DNA from: Rhytidiadelphus loreus
Lineage: Eukaryota; Streptophyta; Bryopsida; Hypnales; Hylocomiaceae
Reading direction: 5' to 3'
NCBI GenBank assembly: GCA_947034895.1
Contig: OX344762.1
Span: 80,408,981-80,472,980 of the forward strand
DNA length: 64,000 nucleotides
Below, piece after piece: positions 12,260 through 24,718 of the stretch (the first letter of the stretch is position 1; each line of letters starts with the position of its first letter). A program made the position numbers and the translations under genes. The notes beneath the pieces are model-generated. The model was not told the origin of the DNA, did not search any database, and saw nothing but the letters and a program-made list of their open reading frames with translations.

Positions 12260-15200
12260 CTATTGCACCTAAGAAAAAGTAACAATTTGAAGGGGGATTA
12301 TAATTTTGCTTTTGTATTTGAATAATTACAATATTCATTGCATTTTGTTATTGAAAATTATGGGTTCAACTATATGATGAACCAAATTTGAACTTCTAGG
12401 GCTCCTTTTGAATATCTATACCCCTCAAAAATGACCTTGAATAGGGTTGTTTAATCGTTTTGTTACATTATCTCTGCTACACTATGTCTAATGAAATTTT
12501 GATTGTAAATGCCTTGAGTTTATAATCATTCTCATGAATGATGAGGTTGGTGCTTTGATTTGTCGTTGCATCCATTTTAAAAGATGATGCATGTGTTGGT
12601 GTTTGGGCCCCTTCAGATTAAAATACCAATACACTACAAGCAACTTGTGAAATTCTTAAAAGAAAAAAATTTATAAGTCATGGCATAAGAAGTATAGGAA
12701 AGCAAGTTTAGAGAATTTTAATGTAGTACTAAAAACTTATGTTACTTGAACCAAGATTTAAAAGCCAATAGGCATCTAACAGTTGAGAGGTATTTGTTAG
12801 TTGTACTAGATATGGCCCATGGACTTTTAGCAAAATTATTTACTATGGCGGTATTGGTTGCAATTCCTACACCATATGTTATTGGGAAAATCACTAGTCT
12901 CATTTGGAAGGATGGCATATGGTTTGATTTTGAATTGATCACCAATTCACCATGGCTATTTGGTCCCCAAGACACTTAATTGACTTTATAACATCTTCAA
13001 GATCGTTATTAGCCTTATTACACTTGATTTCTATTTTTGCAATTTGAAAAGAATTCTTATTCAAATTGCTATGGAAGAGTTAGTCATTTAGAAGTGAAAT
13101 AGGGACCGGTTGACTTGCAATAATCAAATATGAGTGCACTTACAGAGGCTCTACTAAAGTTGAGTGCATGAATTAGGCAAGGATAAACACATATACCCAT
13201 ACTATAGTGTAGTTTCACAAATTAATGTTTTCTTTCTCAATCCACTCTGTGTATCAGGCCTCTACTTGTATAATACCAAAAAGAAGATTGCAATTCCAAC
13301 CAGAAATTGAAAAAAAGGTCAATTCTAGTTGTTGGTAGCATGAATAGGATTTTAAATAAAAGAAAACGCAACCGAATTTGATTGCAGTTATTTTTTATCA
13401 CTTTTTGGTATAGTGTTGAGCTTCATCCAAGGTTTGAGGTACTGAATTCAAATCTCTCTCATGATAGTTTGTTTGTTAAAACCCTAAATGAAAAAAAACT
13501 TGATGGTTTCATCTACGAGATGATTTTTCATAAACTAGATTTTAACCATATTAAAATAGCATATGCATGCTAAGATTTCTTTGAGATTTCCTTGATGAGG
13601 GGCTTGGCACATTCATGTAAGGACTACCAAGGCACTTTGTTGTTCAATCTCAAGCTAGAATTGCTTATTAAAAGCTAATTGAAGGGTTGACCATATGGCA
13701 AGGTCTTGGAAGCATGTGATTGGTTCCAATCATACACTTGACCTTCTAAAGTAGTTGAAAAGCACAAGAATTTATTTGTCTTGTTAGGAATTATACTTGT
13801 CACAAAGGCCTCAATTTATTGCTCAATATAACTCAAAGGATCTTCTTGCAACATTTTTGAAATTTTTGAGGGTATATGGATATAGGTCAAAGTGCCAAAC
13901 CTTAGAATGTAACTAATAGTTATCCCTGAGGTGCCATTGTGGCATTCACTGAACTTGCAAAGAAAATAACATATTGAAAGGAGCAATGATATGCTTTGCT
14001 TATAATCAAACCATCAACAATAATTATGTTTTGCTTGTGGAATCATTGTTGAAAGATCTCTCATATTTGATTAAAAATTTGTTCCTTATAAAAACAAAAA
14101 TAGTAGACTATAGACACCTCACATATGACAATTCTAATCACTTTGTATTGTTGATTGTCATGGGTGTAGGTGAGGTCTACTACCTTATGAGCTTTATTGC
14201 AACTTTTTGCTTTGAATTTTTGAGACAAATCTCTTGATATTCCACTGATGCTACTTGACAAACAAATAATTTGAGTATTATATTAATTTTCTTTGAGTTC
14301 TAACTATAATTGTTCTATGAAGCTCATAAGACATGATATATCTTTATACTTGGAGAAAGATGATTAGCTCCAAGTTTCTAATTACAATAGTCCTTATTTG
14401 AAATAGAAATAAACATAGTAAATGCTTTGATTTAAGAGACGCATCAAAAAGTTTTTTTGTTTTAATAAAAATGGAGGCGTAGGATCAAAAGAGTTTGTTT
14501 TTTCTTAACTCTTTCTTGACAATCATTATATGTACTATGTACAATGGACATCAAATGTTTAGCATAAAGAAGGTTGCTACATTTACCAAAATAACTACAA
14601 ATGATCAAAATAATCACTTTGGACTTGAATGGGTGGCTTTGTGATTGAAATGACAACAAGGTTTTCAAAAAGTAGTGGAAAGATAGGTAGTTAACAATGA
14701 ACAAATGATGATCTCGAGAGGAGCCATTCTTGTAGAATAGGTGTAATGTAAAATACAAATTGTTCCTCCAAATGTTGTAGAATAGGAGTTGATTCTTTTG
14801 AAATTGTTAAAAATTAATTTACATGACTAGTTTAGAATGATAAATGTACAACTTTTTTAGAAATATAATTCATACACAAAAAATGTAAGTTTATTTTGTA
14901 ACATTTCTAAGTTCATCATAGACTTTCAAAGTTTTTATTTTAACAATTGAAAGTATGAAGTATCATAACAAATATTTAGTGCATAATTTTATATACGAAG
15001 AACAAATGATATATTAGATGATTTCTCTTCCCTCCAAAATTTGAAAGTTTCATTTTGTGGTGGTGGATAGCTCAAGTGTAATGTCTCCCCGTGCCAAAAA
15101 TCTCTAATTTGGTGTATAAAACTTTTTGATAAATATTGTCTACATAAGGTACATGATAAGAAAATTATAATTTTTTAATTTCAAAGGATCAAAATTTATA

Positions 15201-15800
15201 GCAACAACATGCAATGAAGGCAAACAAAATGTAATTTATATAATAATTGTTATTTTTCTCATTCTATTTTAGTTATAATTTTTTTTAATTCTATAAAAAT
15301 TAATTATAGAAGCACCGTTAACCCCTTAAAGATCATGGGATAGTCCAAAATCATGGATATGCCTTTTCAAATGCAACTTAGAATAACAACTTAATGATGA
15401 ATTTTTTTTAAAATCCTTAAAATATGATCTATAAATCATATTTATACAATGTCATCAATTGCTACACTTACCAATATTTTTCAGTAAAATTTGAAACCCC
15501 AAATTAGAAAGTCTTTCTAAAATTGATTACAGATCAAGTATTTGTATTTTCCATACAACATGTTTTGCTTAGAATTCAAAAGATAAGTTCTAATCATGGT
15601 GGTCTTTTAATATATTTAATTTTACTTGTTTGTCAAAACTCTGAAGAATCCAACAAATATTACAATTTTATCTTCTACAACCAAAAATACATTTATATGG
15701 TGAAGTAATGGATTATATCATTCACATTTAGTGAGGTGATAGTGGAGAGGTCATTTTTATATTGAATTCCATTGTCCATCATGAGTCCTCAAAGGGTATG
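12260..15800. other. AT-rich stretch, no supportable gene
   Basis: Overlapping 77-codon frames on opposite strands at 12742-12979, and an 87-codon frame at 13974-14237, lack recognisable signatures. A TTAACCCCTTAAAG motif at 15318 is a possible end of the TTAA-ended repeat family described elsewhere, but I cannot place its partner with confidence. Confidence 0.4.
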
Positions 15801-15809
15801 GGATAATTT

Positions 15810-16257
15810 GAAGATGAGAGCTTGACCGCTCATTGTCAAAACAAAAAATTATGTTTGGAGTAGAACTTCATACCTCATTTAGGCATAGTAGAATAACTTT
15901 CCTCAAAAATTTGAACTAAAAAAAGTTGTTAAAACAATATAAATTTCATCTCCAAAAATCCGCTTGAGATTTCAATCCTCCAATCAAAAATTATGGACAA
16001 ATTTTAGAAAGGATGTTTGAAAATGTAAAAAGAAATGTCCCTTCTAACCCCTCTCTGAAAATTGTCTATAACTTTTGATTGGAGGATTGAAATCTCAAAT
16101 AGATTTTTGGAGATGAAACTTTTATTACTTAATTTGCCAACTTTGTTTAGTTCAAATTTTTTTGAGAAAAGTTATCCTACTGTGCCTAAATGAGGTTTGA
16201 AATTTTACTTCAAACACAATTCTTGCTTTTGACTTAATTATGAGTAATTGAGCTTCT
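15810..16257. repeat. Imperfect long palindrome (hairpin-forming repeat)
   Basis: Two arms of about 180 bases face each other around a centre near 16033. For example, ACCTCATTTAGGCATAGTAG at 15872 pairs with the CTACTGTGCCTAAATGAGGT region near 16178-16195. Likewise GAGATTTCAATCCTCCAATC on the left pairs with GATTGGAGGATTGAAATCTC on the right. The arms diverge modestly, as expected for an old foldback element or inverted duplication. Confidence 0.75.
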
Positions 16258-16345
16258 ATTCATTCTAACTTACATATCCCACATGCATTGTGTTACCTCC
16301 TACCACCCAAAATCTATATAGTGAAAGAGAGCTTTTCTTCTCAAT
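16255..16345 (+). repeat. Dispersed repeat fragment related to the 23.1-kb hairpin
   Basis: The segment with ACATATCCCACATG, TACCTCCTACCAC and CTATATAGTGA matches, in order, one arm of the hairpin at 23131-23300. It directly follows the palindrome at 15810-16257. Confidence 0.6.
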
Positions 16346-16349
16346 ATGA

Positions 16350-17946
16350 AATTCAAATTATACTTGGCTTTTGTATCAATATAGGTAAAATGGCCCATTG
16401 TGGTCAGAATTAGGAGTTTGACCACATGTGGTTTCTGAAAAATTTCAATTTTTTCCCAGTAGCACAAATGTGAGAAAAAGTGAGAACAATTGAAATCATG
16501 TTTTTTTGACAAAGTATGAATTTGCTATGAATTTTTAAAGTGTTCAATGCATCATGGCCCAAAAGAGTTTGTAGACTACCTTAGAACGAACAAAATCTGA
16601 ATCCATCATGCTCATATCGTTCACCTAAGGCAGTCAAAGTCTTTTCTAACATGGAAGGCCTAAAAAGTCAATTCTCACAATGAATTCTCACTAAAAAATT
16701 GGAAGTTCCTAATACAGTCACTAACTACTTCATTACTGTCATGTAAGACATGCATTGAAGCCAAAATTTGACAAAAAATGAAAAATCCATAATGGGGTCA
16801 TTTGGTAGGTGACCACAATGGGTTGATTTACCTTAATGAGTGCATAAAGAGTGCATACACTTTCAATGAATTACTTAGAGCTTAAGCTTACTTCAATGTA
16901 CAATACACTGCACAATTGAGACTTGATAGATTTACTTCAATTTTCTAACAAATATCAACGCGTGTAATTTAGCTAATTATGTTAGGTGTGGAATATTCTA
17001 AGGTAAACCACCCCATTACGGATAGAATGGGAGCAAGCCCATTGTGAGCAAAATTCTAATGGTGGTGTACATTCAAGTTTTGAAATGTACATCATTCTAT
17101 TACAAGAAAGACAACATAGCTCATTGCTACTGAATGTTATGTAAGCTTATTGTTTTTGGAGACTTTAATGTAGATTTGTATTAAGAAAAGAAAAAATAAT
17201 ATTTCTCACAATAATTCATTCAATGCATGAATAAATTTCAATTACTTAAAAGTATCATTAATAGATCACAATTAGACAAATATTCCTAATCAAGATAGTT
17301 CTTATGGAGTTATTGATGCCTATTGATTTGATTATCATAAAACTATGTATTCTAAATTTCAAATGCAAAGCCTAATTGCACACTTAGTTTTTCTAGTTTA
17401 AATCTTTAAGAAAAAGTACTTCAAAGAGCAAGAATTAAAATGTATGATATACTTTAAACTAATTGTAATATGATTTTTTTTTAAATGAAAGTTTGCAAGG
17501 TTCCTAAGATTTCAATTTTTGGCATGATATTTTGAAACTTTATATAGAAATATATATATATATATTTCAATTGGTGCATGAGAGAAATAATTATGCCAAC
17601 AAAAATTTAAAAACTAAAAAAGGGGGAAAAAGGTTGACAGCTAGAAGAAATTTTAAAAACTTTAATTTTAAAATAAAATAATTCTCATAGAATGTGTTTT
17701 TGTCTACATGAAAGGACTCTATTCATTCCATTTGTATTATTGATGTGAAAGTTATGAAGAATCTTATTTTAGAACAATTATAGCACCATCTACAATAAAA
17801 AATTTACAAGATTTGTTTTGGTACATAATTTTTGTAATTTTATAAAAGAAAGGTTCAAAAGGTTTAAATTGCTTGCTAGAAAAATCTCACCATTACAAAC
17901 TTAGAATTGATATGTTCAAGTACTTTACCTTAGATATATCGACAAT
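16350..17946. other. AT-rich stretch, nothing recognised
   Basis: No gene. Two short segments (16390 and 17010-17045) repeat phrases like CCCATTGTGGTCA and CCCATTACGG, suggesting small diverged repeats, but no element boundary is clear. Confidence 0.4.
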
Positions 17947-17949
17947 TTA

Positions 17950-18154
17950 CACTAGAAGAAACCCGTGTTTAATGTGAGAGCTGGATTTTTCTTGACGGAT
18001 TTTTTTAGACATCTACAGTAGACAAAACCATGTTTTAATGTTATAACGGATGTTATAATTGACATAAAAACATGGTTTTGTCTATTGTGGATGTTTAGAA
18101 ATATCCGTCAAGAAAAATCCAGTTCGTCACATTAAACACGAGTTTCTTCTAGTG
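17950..18154. mobile_element. CACTA-type hairpin MITE (copy 1)
   Basis: The 205-base element starts CACTAGAAGAAACCCGTGTT and ends with the inverse, closing CTTCTAGTG. The inverted arms run almost the full length, so the transcript or single strand would fold into a long hairpin. TTA directly precedes (17947-17949) and TTA directly follows (18155-18157), the 3-base target duplication expected of the CACTA (En/Spm) superfamily. There is no coding capacity; it would need a transposase in trans. Confidence 0.88.
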
Positions 18155-18159
18155 TTAGT

Positions 18160-21100
18160 TTTTTTCCCATCTTGCATTTTTTCTACATAAATTTTTTTTA
18201 ACAATCAAAAATCTAATTAGTTTCTTATTGAATTTTTTCCCCTAGATTTTGAATTTACTTCTCCGCCTTTTAAATTTTTTGCTTGAAAAATTTATAGTAT
18301 AAACTCTCAAGTTGATAGGATTCAAACTTTTTCTAATCCACAGGTGGTATGGAATAGAGTCAACATAGCTTTTCCTTGACTTGAAATGTTTCTATCGAGG
18401 CTTCTATCTTGCAATGTACACAAGCAAAGTTTTTGCAATTTCACTTCCACACATTTTGATCTCGGGGGTGCACTTAGTTCTTCTACAACAAACCATGTGT
18501 GAACAAGTGGTTTCTAATAAACTATAATTTCAATCTAAAATTTTGACCATTGTTTAATAATGACTATAGGTTTCTATTGCCAAAATTTTCAACTGAAATA
18601 AAATATGAAATGATTTCTAGAAGAGATTGAAAATGAACTAAAACGACATGTTTTTCAACTCAAATAATTATAGAGAAGACATTTAGATGACCATTGAATC
18701 AATATTCAACTCAAAATGAGCTTTCAAAAGAGAGTTATTTATAGGATTTTTTTTTTCATTTTTTAGACTATTTTTTCATATGTAATATAGGGGTGTGAAA
18801 GTTATTTTTCAATTCTATAGTGTATCTTTTTACTTCAAAAATTTGTAACTAAATATTATTAACAAATAAAAAAATCAATAATTCAAAACATAAACTTTCA
18901 AAGTAGGAAAATATATTCATATTTTTTTAATTTTGTTTTCTTTTAAATAGTATATAGGAGGTCCAAAGTTTTGTTCGCAGGTGGGTTCTAATGAACACTC
19001 TAAGTGATCCCTCCAAGATTTTGATACTAGTCTATACAAGATCCTAAGGTTGAATTTGCAAAATGATCAAAATATTATTTTCTTGGCTTTTTGTAAACAT
19101 AGTCAAGGTTCTTTGATATTTGAAATTTTCATACACTAGTACTATAAAAATACATATTTATGAAGACCATAGTTAACCCTTAAAGACAGTTGTCTATTGA
19201 ATAGACAATTGAAAATCTAGGTAGGTTTCTACAAAGTCAATTTTGGTTAAATGTTCATAAATTTTTGACACAAGGTCTAAACACATACATCCATTTAGTC
19301 CTTCAAACGAGAAGACACCCTTGCTAACTTTGGTCACATACTACACGTCACAATCACATTAAAGAGTGATTGTGACACTGTGCAATCGCATATTGTAAGA
19401 ATTTCCTATAAATATAGCTGCAAATGTTACATCCAACAATTAAAAATGAAGATCCATTGTGGTGCCCAAATTGCAAAGGGATCTAAAGGCACTCTAGCTC
19501 CAACATACCATGGTAGTAAGAAACAATATGGCAAAAATAAGGAGATCATGAAAGATTTTTGGTTTTGTCCAAATGATTTTCTATAATGGTTTTGGCTCCA
19601 AGTACTAGAAGTGTGACTTATATTGACAGGCACCAATTTGACACGCAACAAAACACTTTTGTGGTAGGAGGCCAACATTTAATTCTAAAAATCACCACCC
19701 ATGTCACCTCAACAATTGTTCACAATTTACAATGTTTTTAAGGCGATCCTTTACAATTAGCCTAATCCTTTGCATGCGGACACCTATCCAGCAACTCAAA
19801 AGAGCAAACCCATTTGACCTATTACAAATTCTCCTACTATATAGCATCACAATAAGTGGGAGAGTGCTAGTAACATCAAAAGACCAATCTTGGGAGTAAC
19901 CATGCTCCCCTTCCTTGGACTTAGAGCCATAATCTCCCTTCAATCTAAAATCAAACCTAATTATGTTGACATGGCCATCTCAGTAATTGATAGATGCCAT
20001 CAATACATTAATTGCAAAAAAAATTATTACTTATTTTGTTACTTCTACAAGATAATCGAATTTGATAGAAGACAAGTTCATATACTCTCCTAGTTTTAGC
20101 AACCTCTTTGATAGTGGAGGAGTCATCAAGGACCCAAATGATAATCTTGAACATACATAGAATACCAAGAATCTTTGAGTGATTGCAACTTGAGAGTGAA
20201 AGCCTTGAGTTTCAACTTACACATATAACTTTAGATGTATTAATCATTTTTGGAGACAAATAATGTTATTCAATTTGTGGATTCGATCAAATATTCTATA
20301 CAACTATATTTCCATTTCTTTTTTTTCCACGTCAATTGAATTCTTTATCTTCATAATTTATACTTCCCATACTCTAAGGAGTGTTAAAAGTTAGAATATG
20401 AAAACAAATTCAAGAATTCTATAGTAATGAGTTTACAATAGTAGGTATTAGAATTCGCTAAAAATTATAAATTTTAAACAATTTTTTTGGATGGAATCTT
20501 TCTTAGAAATATTATTGAGCTTTCTAATTCTTTTTGCAAATACTAATTAGGTGATTAAACCTCTAAAGTTTGTCTAATTTATGCATTGTGATCAATTATG
20601 AAGATTGTGAAATTATAAAAAAAAATTAATACTTGTATCTGGTACCAAGATGTATATTCCTAACTAAAAAAAATTGAATTTTTTTTGGATCTACTGAACC
20701 TCTTGCTATAAATTCTTTAATTTGGGGATTTGTAGGCATTATATATAGTGCAAAATTTTTTATTTTTTATTGGTAGAAATAATAGTTTTATATAGTGTAC
20801 AATCAAATATGAGTCATGTCCAAAAATGATATTAAATGAGATTATTTGATATTCCAAATGATTTCTTTTTGAGAATTATATGTAAATAAGACACAACTTC
20901 CTTTTTCAACCAAAATATATATTAAAAATGTTTTTTAATCTTTGACTATGATGAATTTTTTTTCTTAATATGTTGTAAGTGTAAAAAGTTGAAACCACGT
21001 TAAGTAAAGTCATACTTTATTATATTTAAAAAATGAATTCATTTGACATATTGATATGGATTGGAATTTTAGCGGAGACAACCTTTGGGAGTATCCTTAT

Positions 21101-21870
21101 CCTTATTGTACCGCTTTATCAAAAGGTGCTCATGAAAGCGAGAAAGTAGACTTCTTTAATGATGTTGCCATCATTATGGAAGAAGGTAAGAAGTTGACAT
21201 GGAACTTAGTTGATTAGCTCATATACAACAAAAATTGTAAAACAATGGTATGAAGAAGGATCAATTAATTATGTAAGACTGATTTGTTTGAACAAGGAAG
21301 GTATAAAGTCTTTACCAACGTATTGCAAATAAATCAAGGGCCTTCAATACTCAAACAACAATTGTAAAATATGATTTATAGAATATATTTTAAAGGATAA
21401 ATCAACTATTACACAAACCAATATTTTTGAATAAAATTTGAAGCTAAAAACTAAAAATTCCTTCTAAAATCAATTGCAAATTGAATATTTGTGATTCTCA
21501 CTAAAAAAAACATCCTTGAAGTTCAAAATGTTAAATTCTAATCATAGTGATTTTTGAAGATTTTACTTTTTACTTTTTATTCAAGTCCTTTTTGAACTTA
21601 AAAGGTTATATTTGAAGCTAGACCTACCAGTACCTATTGAATAATAGAACATTTACAAAGCAAGGTCTTTAGAATCTATACAATATTGTACAAATGTTAA
21701 AGGAATTAACACAAAAATCTTTAAAAAAATTGATGGATGCATAAATGCATTTTTGTATGCCTAGGATGTATTTGCATTCATCCGTTGTTCAAAATTTAGG
21801 GGAGCAGTTTGTGTACTATAACCAACATTCTCCTCACTGTAAGGTAGGAATACCATAAATGGCACCCCCT
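18160..21870. other. AT-rich stretch, no supportable gene
   Basis: No family signature in any frame. TTAACCCTTAAAGACAG at 19173 resembles ends of the TTAA-type repeat family. The sequence at 19240-19300 resembles 32815-32875, so a relic of that family probably lies here without clear ends. Confidence 0.4.
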
Positions 21871-21904
21871 CCTAATGGCTCAATAGGGTGTTCTAAAACC
21901 AACA

Positions 21905-22110
21905 ATAGCCGGCCACAAGTGGCTTGACGGCCTCTCTCCGTGCTTGGTCTTTAGCTTGGTCCTTGCTTGTTGTCCTCCGTCTGTCTGTTAGTGTTTCCCT
22001 TGTCGTTGTTGTCTCCTCCAGGCCTCTTGTAGCTGGAGGCTTTGTTCCTCTCTCTTGCAATGAAATTCTGTTTCATTTGTGTCAAAAACAAAACAAAACA
22101 AAAACAATGG
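21905..22110 (+). mobile_element. Probable 3' end of a retroposon (LINE or SINE tail)
   Basis: A GC-richer insert ends with GCAATGAAATTCTGTTTCATTTG and an A-rich tail of CAAAA units. This wording (GCAATGAA, TTCATTTGT, then A-run) recurs in the well-bounded retroposon at 41057-41251 and near 22580 and 26970. A 7-base AATGGCT occurs both before (about 21874) and just after the tail, as a weak candidate target duplication. The ORF inside has no recognised domain. Confidence 0.5.
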
Positions 22111-22278
22111 CTAGCTTTGATGTTGATTTGAAAAGATTCCATTTTCTGAAATTTGATTGGCTTAGACTTTATTAGGAATAAGTTCTAAGGGAATCCGTTT
22201 TAGGTGAAGCTACGAGACAAGAATGGGGTCCGTATGAGAAATCCACATTTATATTCAATAAAATATTCATTTTTGAAG

Positions 22279-22302
22279 AATTTTTTTTTTTTTTTTTTTT
22301 TT
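22279..22302. repeat. Poly(T) tract
   Basis: About 24 consecutive T residues, possibly the poly(A) tail of a minus-strand retroposon. I could not identify a body or target duplications for it. Confidence 0.8.
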
Positions 22303-22429
22303 CATTCTTCCTCATCCTTATTTGTGCACACATTGAGCTAAATTTCTCAATAAATTTCACATATCTTATAGGCTGAAATGCTTATTTTAACCGTTTATGA
22401 TATTCCTACCTTAGTGTTCCAACCCTCTT

Positions 22430-22612
22430 CTGCAAGCACTCCATGTTCCCAGTGCACAACTGCAAAGCCGGCTTGAACGCCCTTCAGCAGTTTGCAGAAC
22501 CACTGTTGTCAAGTTTGTCAGTGCCCAGTTTGGCTAAAGAATCAAACTAAACTACCCAAGCCTTCAAAACCAAGATTGAATCCGTTTCATTTGTTAAAAA
22601 AAAAGAAGAAGA
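22430..22612 (+). mobile_element. Possible retroposon 3' fragment with A-rich tail
   Basis: A GC-richer block ends with ATCCGTTTCATTTGTT followed by an A-run, the same terminal wording as the retroposon tails at 22.1 and 41.2 kb. Start and target duplications are not evident. Confidence 0.35.
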
Positions 22613-22870
22613 CAAGATTGAAGGCCATATGTTCAAATTTTTTTCTTAATTTAATTAAAAATTGATAGGTCACTCAGTCAGTCGCTCCACATTCGATTTC
22701 TGGGTTTCACAGAACAGTCATGAATTGATCCAGTCTCCTGTCTAAAACTGTTTCCATCAAAAACCGTGTCACATAACATTGTTCAGCAATTAACTTATAT
22801 GCGGTCCTTGTACAGTCAAGGACAATCAAGTATTAGGAAAGAATGTTCTCTCCAAGGATGAGGTGATCTA

Positions 22871-24044
22871 AGAGCATCCCCACGGCAGACTCAACAGATA
22901 GGGACGGCCAGTGTGGTTTTGCAATGCGATTTTGAAGACCGCGCCGGAGAATTTCTCCTGTTCCTTCCAGCTGACTCGCCAAAAGGGTGCATGAAAGTAA
23001 GTCTAAAAGAACTTTCCAACCTCAAAGAGTAAGGTATAAAAATTTTACCTTTGGATCTATACAAATCTACCACCCATACCTTCACACGCACATCCAACTT
23101 GTTTTTTAAGTAAATTTTTAATGAGAAGCGAATCTCTTTATATACATAGGGGGTGGTAGGAGGTAGAACAAACCATGTGGGATATGTTAATTTGATATCA
23201 CTATTAGTGCTTAAGCTCCTACTAATTCCAATTAACATATCCCACATGGATTGTTCTACTTCCTACCACACCATGTGTATATAGTGAGTTTCTCTTTGTA
23301 TCATAAAATTCAAAATAAGGTGATAAATTCATGTACTTACTTTTGAATTACAGTAGAATGCTCATTAGCATTTCATATGTTCAAAAAATATAATTGAAAT
23401 GTGTTTAAACTCTTGTGATTGTTAGTTGGGGTCGGTAAGGTAGGAAGCTCTAAAATGAAGTGGACACTAAGAATGGACAAACGGTAGTTCAAAAATTAAC
23501 CTTCATAGTCATTGAATGAGCACTAAAAAAGCATTATTGATTGCAAGAGTCAATCATTCTCTTTGCTTTCGCATTTTTCTTTAGAAGTTGCACGTGAACG
23601 GTTTATGGAGGACCTAGGGACATAAATAGGGACCTATGACACAACTCCTTTGAAAATCCATAAGTAATTCAAAAATGCTTCAAAAAATATGAAATCACTT
23701 TTGTTAGATTCTTCTTCTATTTTTCTTGGTTTGAAAAATGAGATAAAAACATTTTCATTTATGAAAATACATGAAAAAGGCAGATCAACCTTTAGATGAG
23801 CCATTTCAAAGCCTCCTACCTTACCTGCAAATTAGCCTCAATCTTCAAGCTCCGTACCTCAAAGATTGTCTTCTAACATATCGTGGATTGGTCTGCCTAT
23901 ACTATTTGCCCGTTTGCTCAGCGCATTTGGCCGTGGCTGACCATTTTCTGGTCGTCCCCGTGCTTGCTAGGGAGCATTTATTTTGGCAAGGCCTAGCCAG
24001 TCACAAGGTTTGTGCCATTTGTCGAGTCGCTGTAGGAATGCTCT
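22871..24044. mobile_element. Candidate TIR DNA element with nested hairpin
   Basis: The left end reads AGAGCATCCCCACGGCAGAC and the right end, reversed, reads AGAGCATTCCTACAGCGACT. The match continues as CTCAACAGATAGG versus CTCGACAAATGG, giving inverted ends of about 30 bases. The two ends are GC-richer than the middle. No transposase is visible; the 91-codon plus-strand frame at 23771-24046 and the 118-codon minus frame at 22891-23247 overlap the ends and show no domain. The two ends might instead belong to two separate insertions, because no target duplication is clear. Confidence 0.45.
23131..23300. repeat. Short hairpin repeat nested in the 22.9-24.0 kb element
   Basis: Left arm (GGTGGTAGGAGGTAGAACAA, then CCATGTGGGATATGTTAAT) and right arm (ATTAACATATCCCACATGG, then TTGTTCTACTTCCTACCACA) are near-perfect complements around a roughly 40-base loop. 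One arm is found again at 16255-16345. This looks like a small foldback MITE. Confidence 0.8.
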
Positions 24045-24059
24045 AACCTCCCTACATCA

Positions 24060-24718
24060 AAAAGTGAAATTGGGTTGCATTAACAATTAGGTTCCCTTAC
24101 CAAAAGATTTGTAAATTTTTTTTGTTGCCCACTCTCCCCAATTTTGAGGTTATTGTGGCATAACTTTTGCTCCAGGGCACCATTTGGAATAATAATTATA
24201 TTTTTGTAAAGCCCATAAGTTCATCTATCTTATGAGAAAGCTTCAAAAAAACTCAGTAAAAATTGAGATCATAGGAGCCTGCCCAAAATCCATTTTGTCC
24301 TCTGTAGGGACAATGGGACTTTAGGGGTTAAATTAAATGCAAATAGTGTCAAGATTTTATTTATAGTGTTCTTTTTTGCAAAAAAATTCATCCATTTGTT
24401 TCTGCTAAATCCAAATGACATTCATCCATATTCTCATTGAAACCTTGTAGAAAATTGAAAATTGAATTAAATAAAGGACTTCAAAGTTTATTTTAGAGTG
24501 AAACTTTTTTAGTATTGTTGCATTGCAATAGGCTCAATTCTAGTTATTTTATAACAAGCTAACTCTATTAAAAATCATTAGTGTGCACTACAATTTTTTT
24601 GATGTCACAAAATTAAACAAACTCCAAAATTCATATAATAACACAAATTTTGGCAACATTATACCAATACAGTAATGTAAGGAAATATGACATCAAAATA
24701 ATAGTTTGGACTGCATGA
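24060..24718. repeat. Fragment of a dispersed TTAA-ended repeat family
   Basis: At 24170 the phrase GGCATAACTTTTGCTCC followed by a CATTTGGAATAATAATTATA-like segment matches the order seen at 59380. The right boundary at 24314-24330 reads ACTTTAGGGGTTAA. The segment AATTAAATAAAGGACTTCAA at 24460 recurs at 44710. Non-coding. Confidence 0.5.

Noticed and set aside
12742..12979. 77-codon frames on both strands at nearly the same place, suggestive of a small gene
   Set aside because: No signature in either; complementary open frames are expected from codon composition alone.
13425..13470. Word resembling a tRNA T-arm (GGTACTGAATTCAAATCTC)
   Set aside because: No matching acceptor, D or anticodon stems could be found around it.
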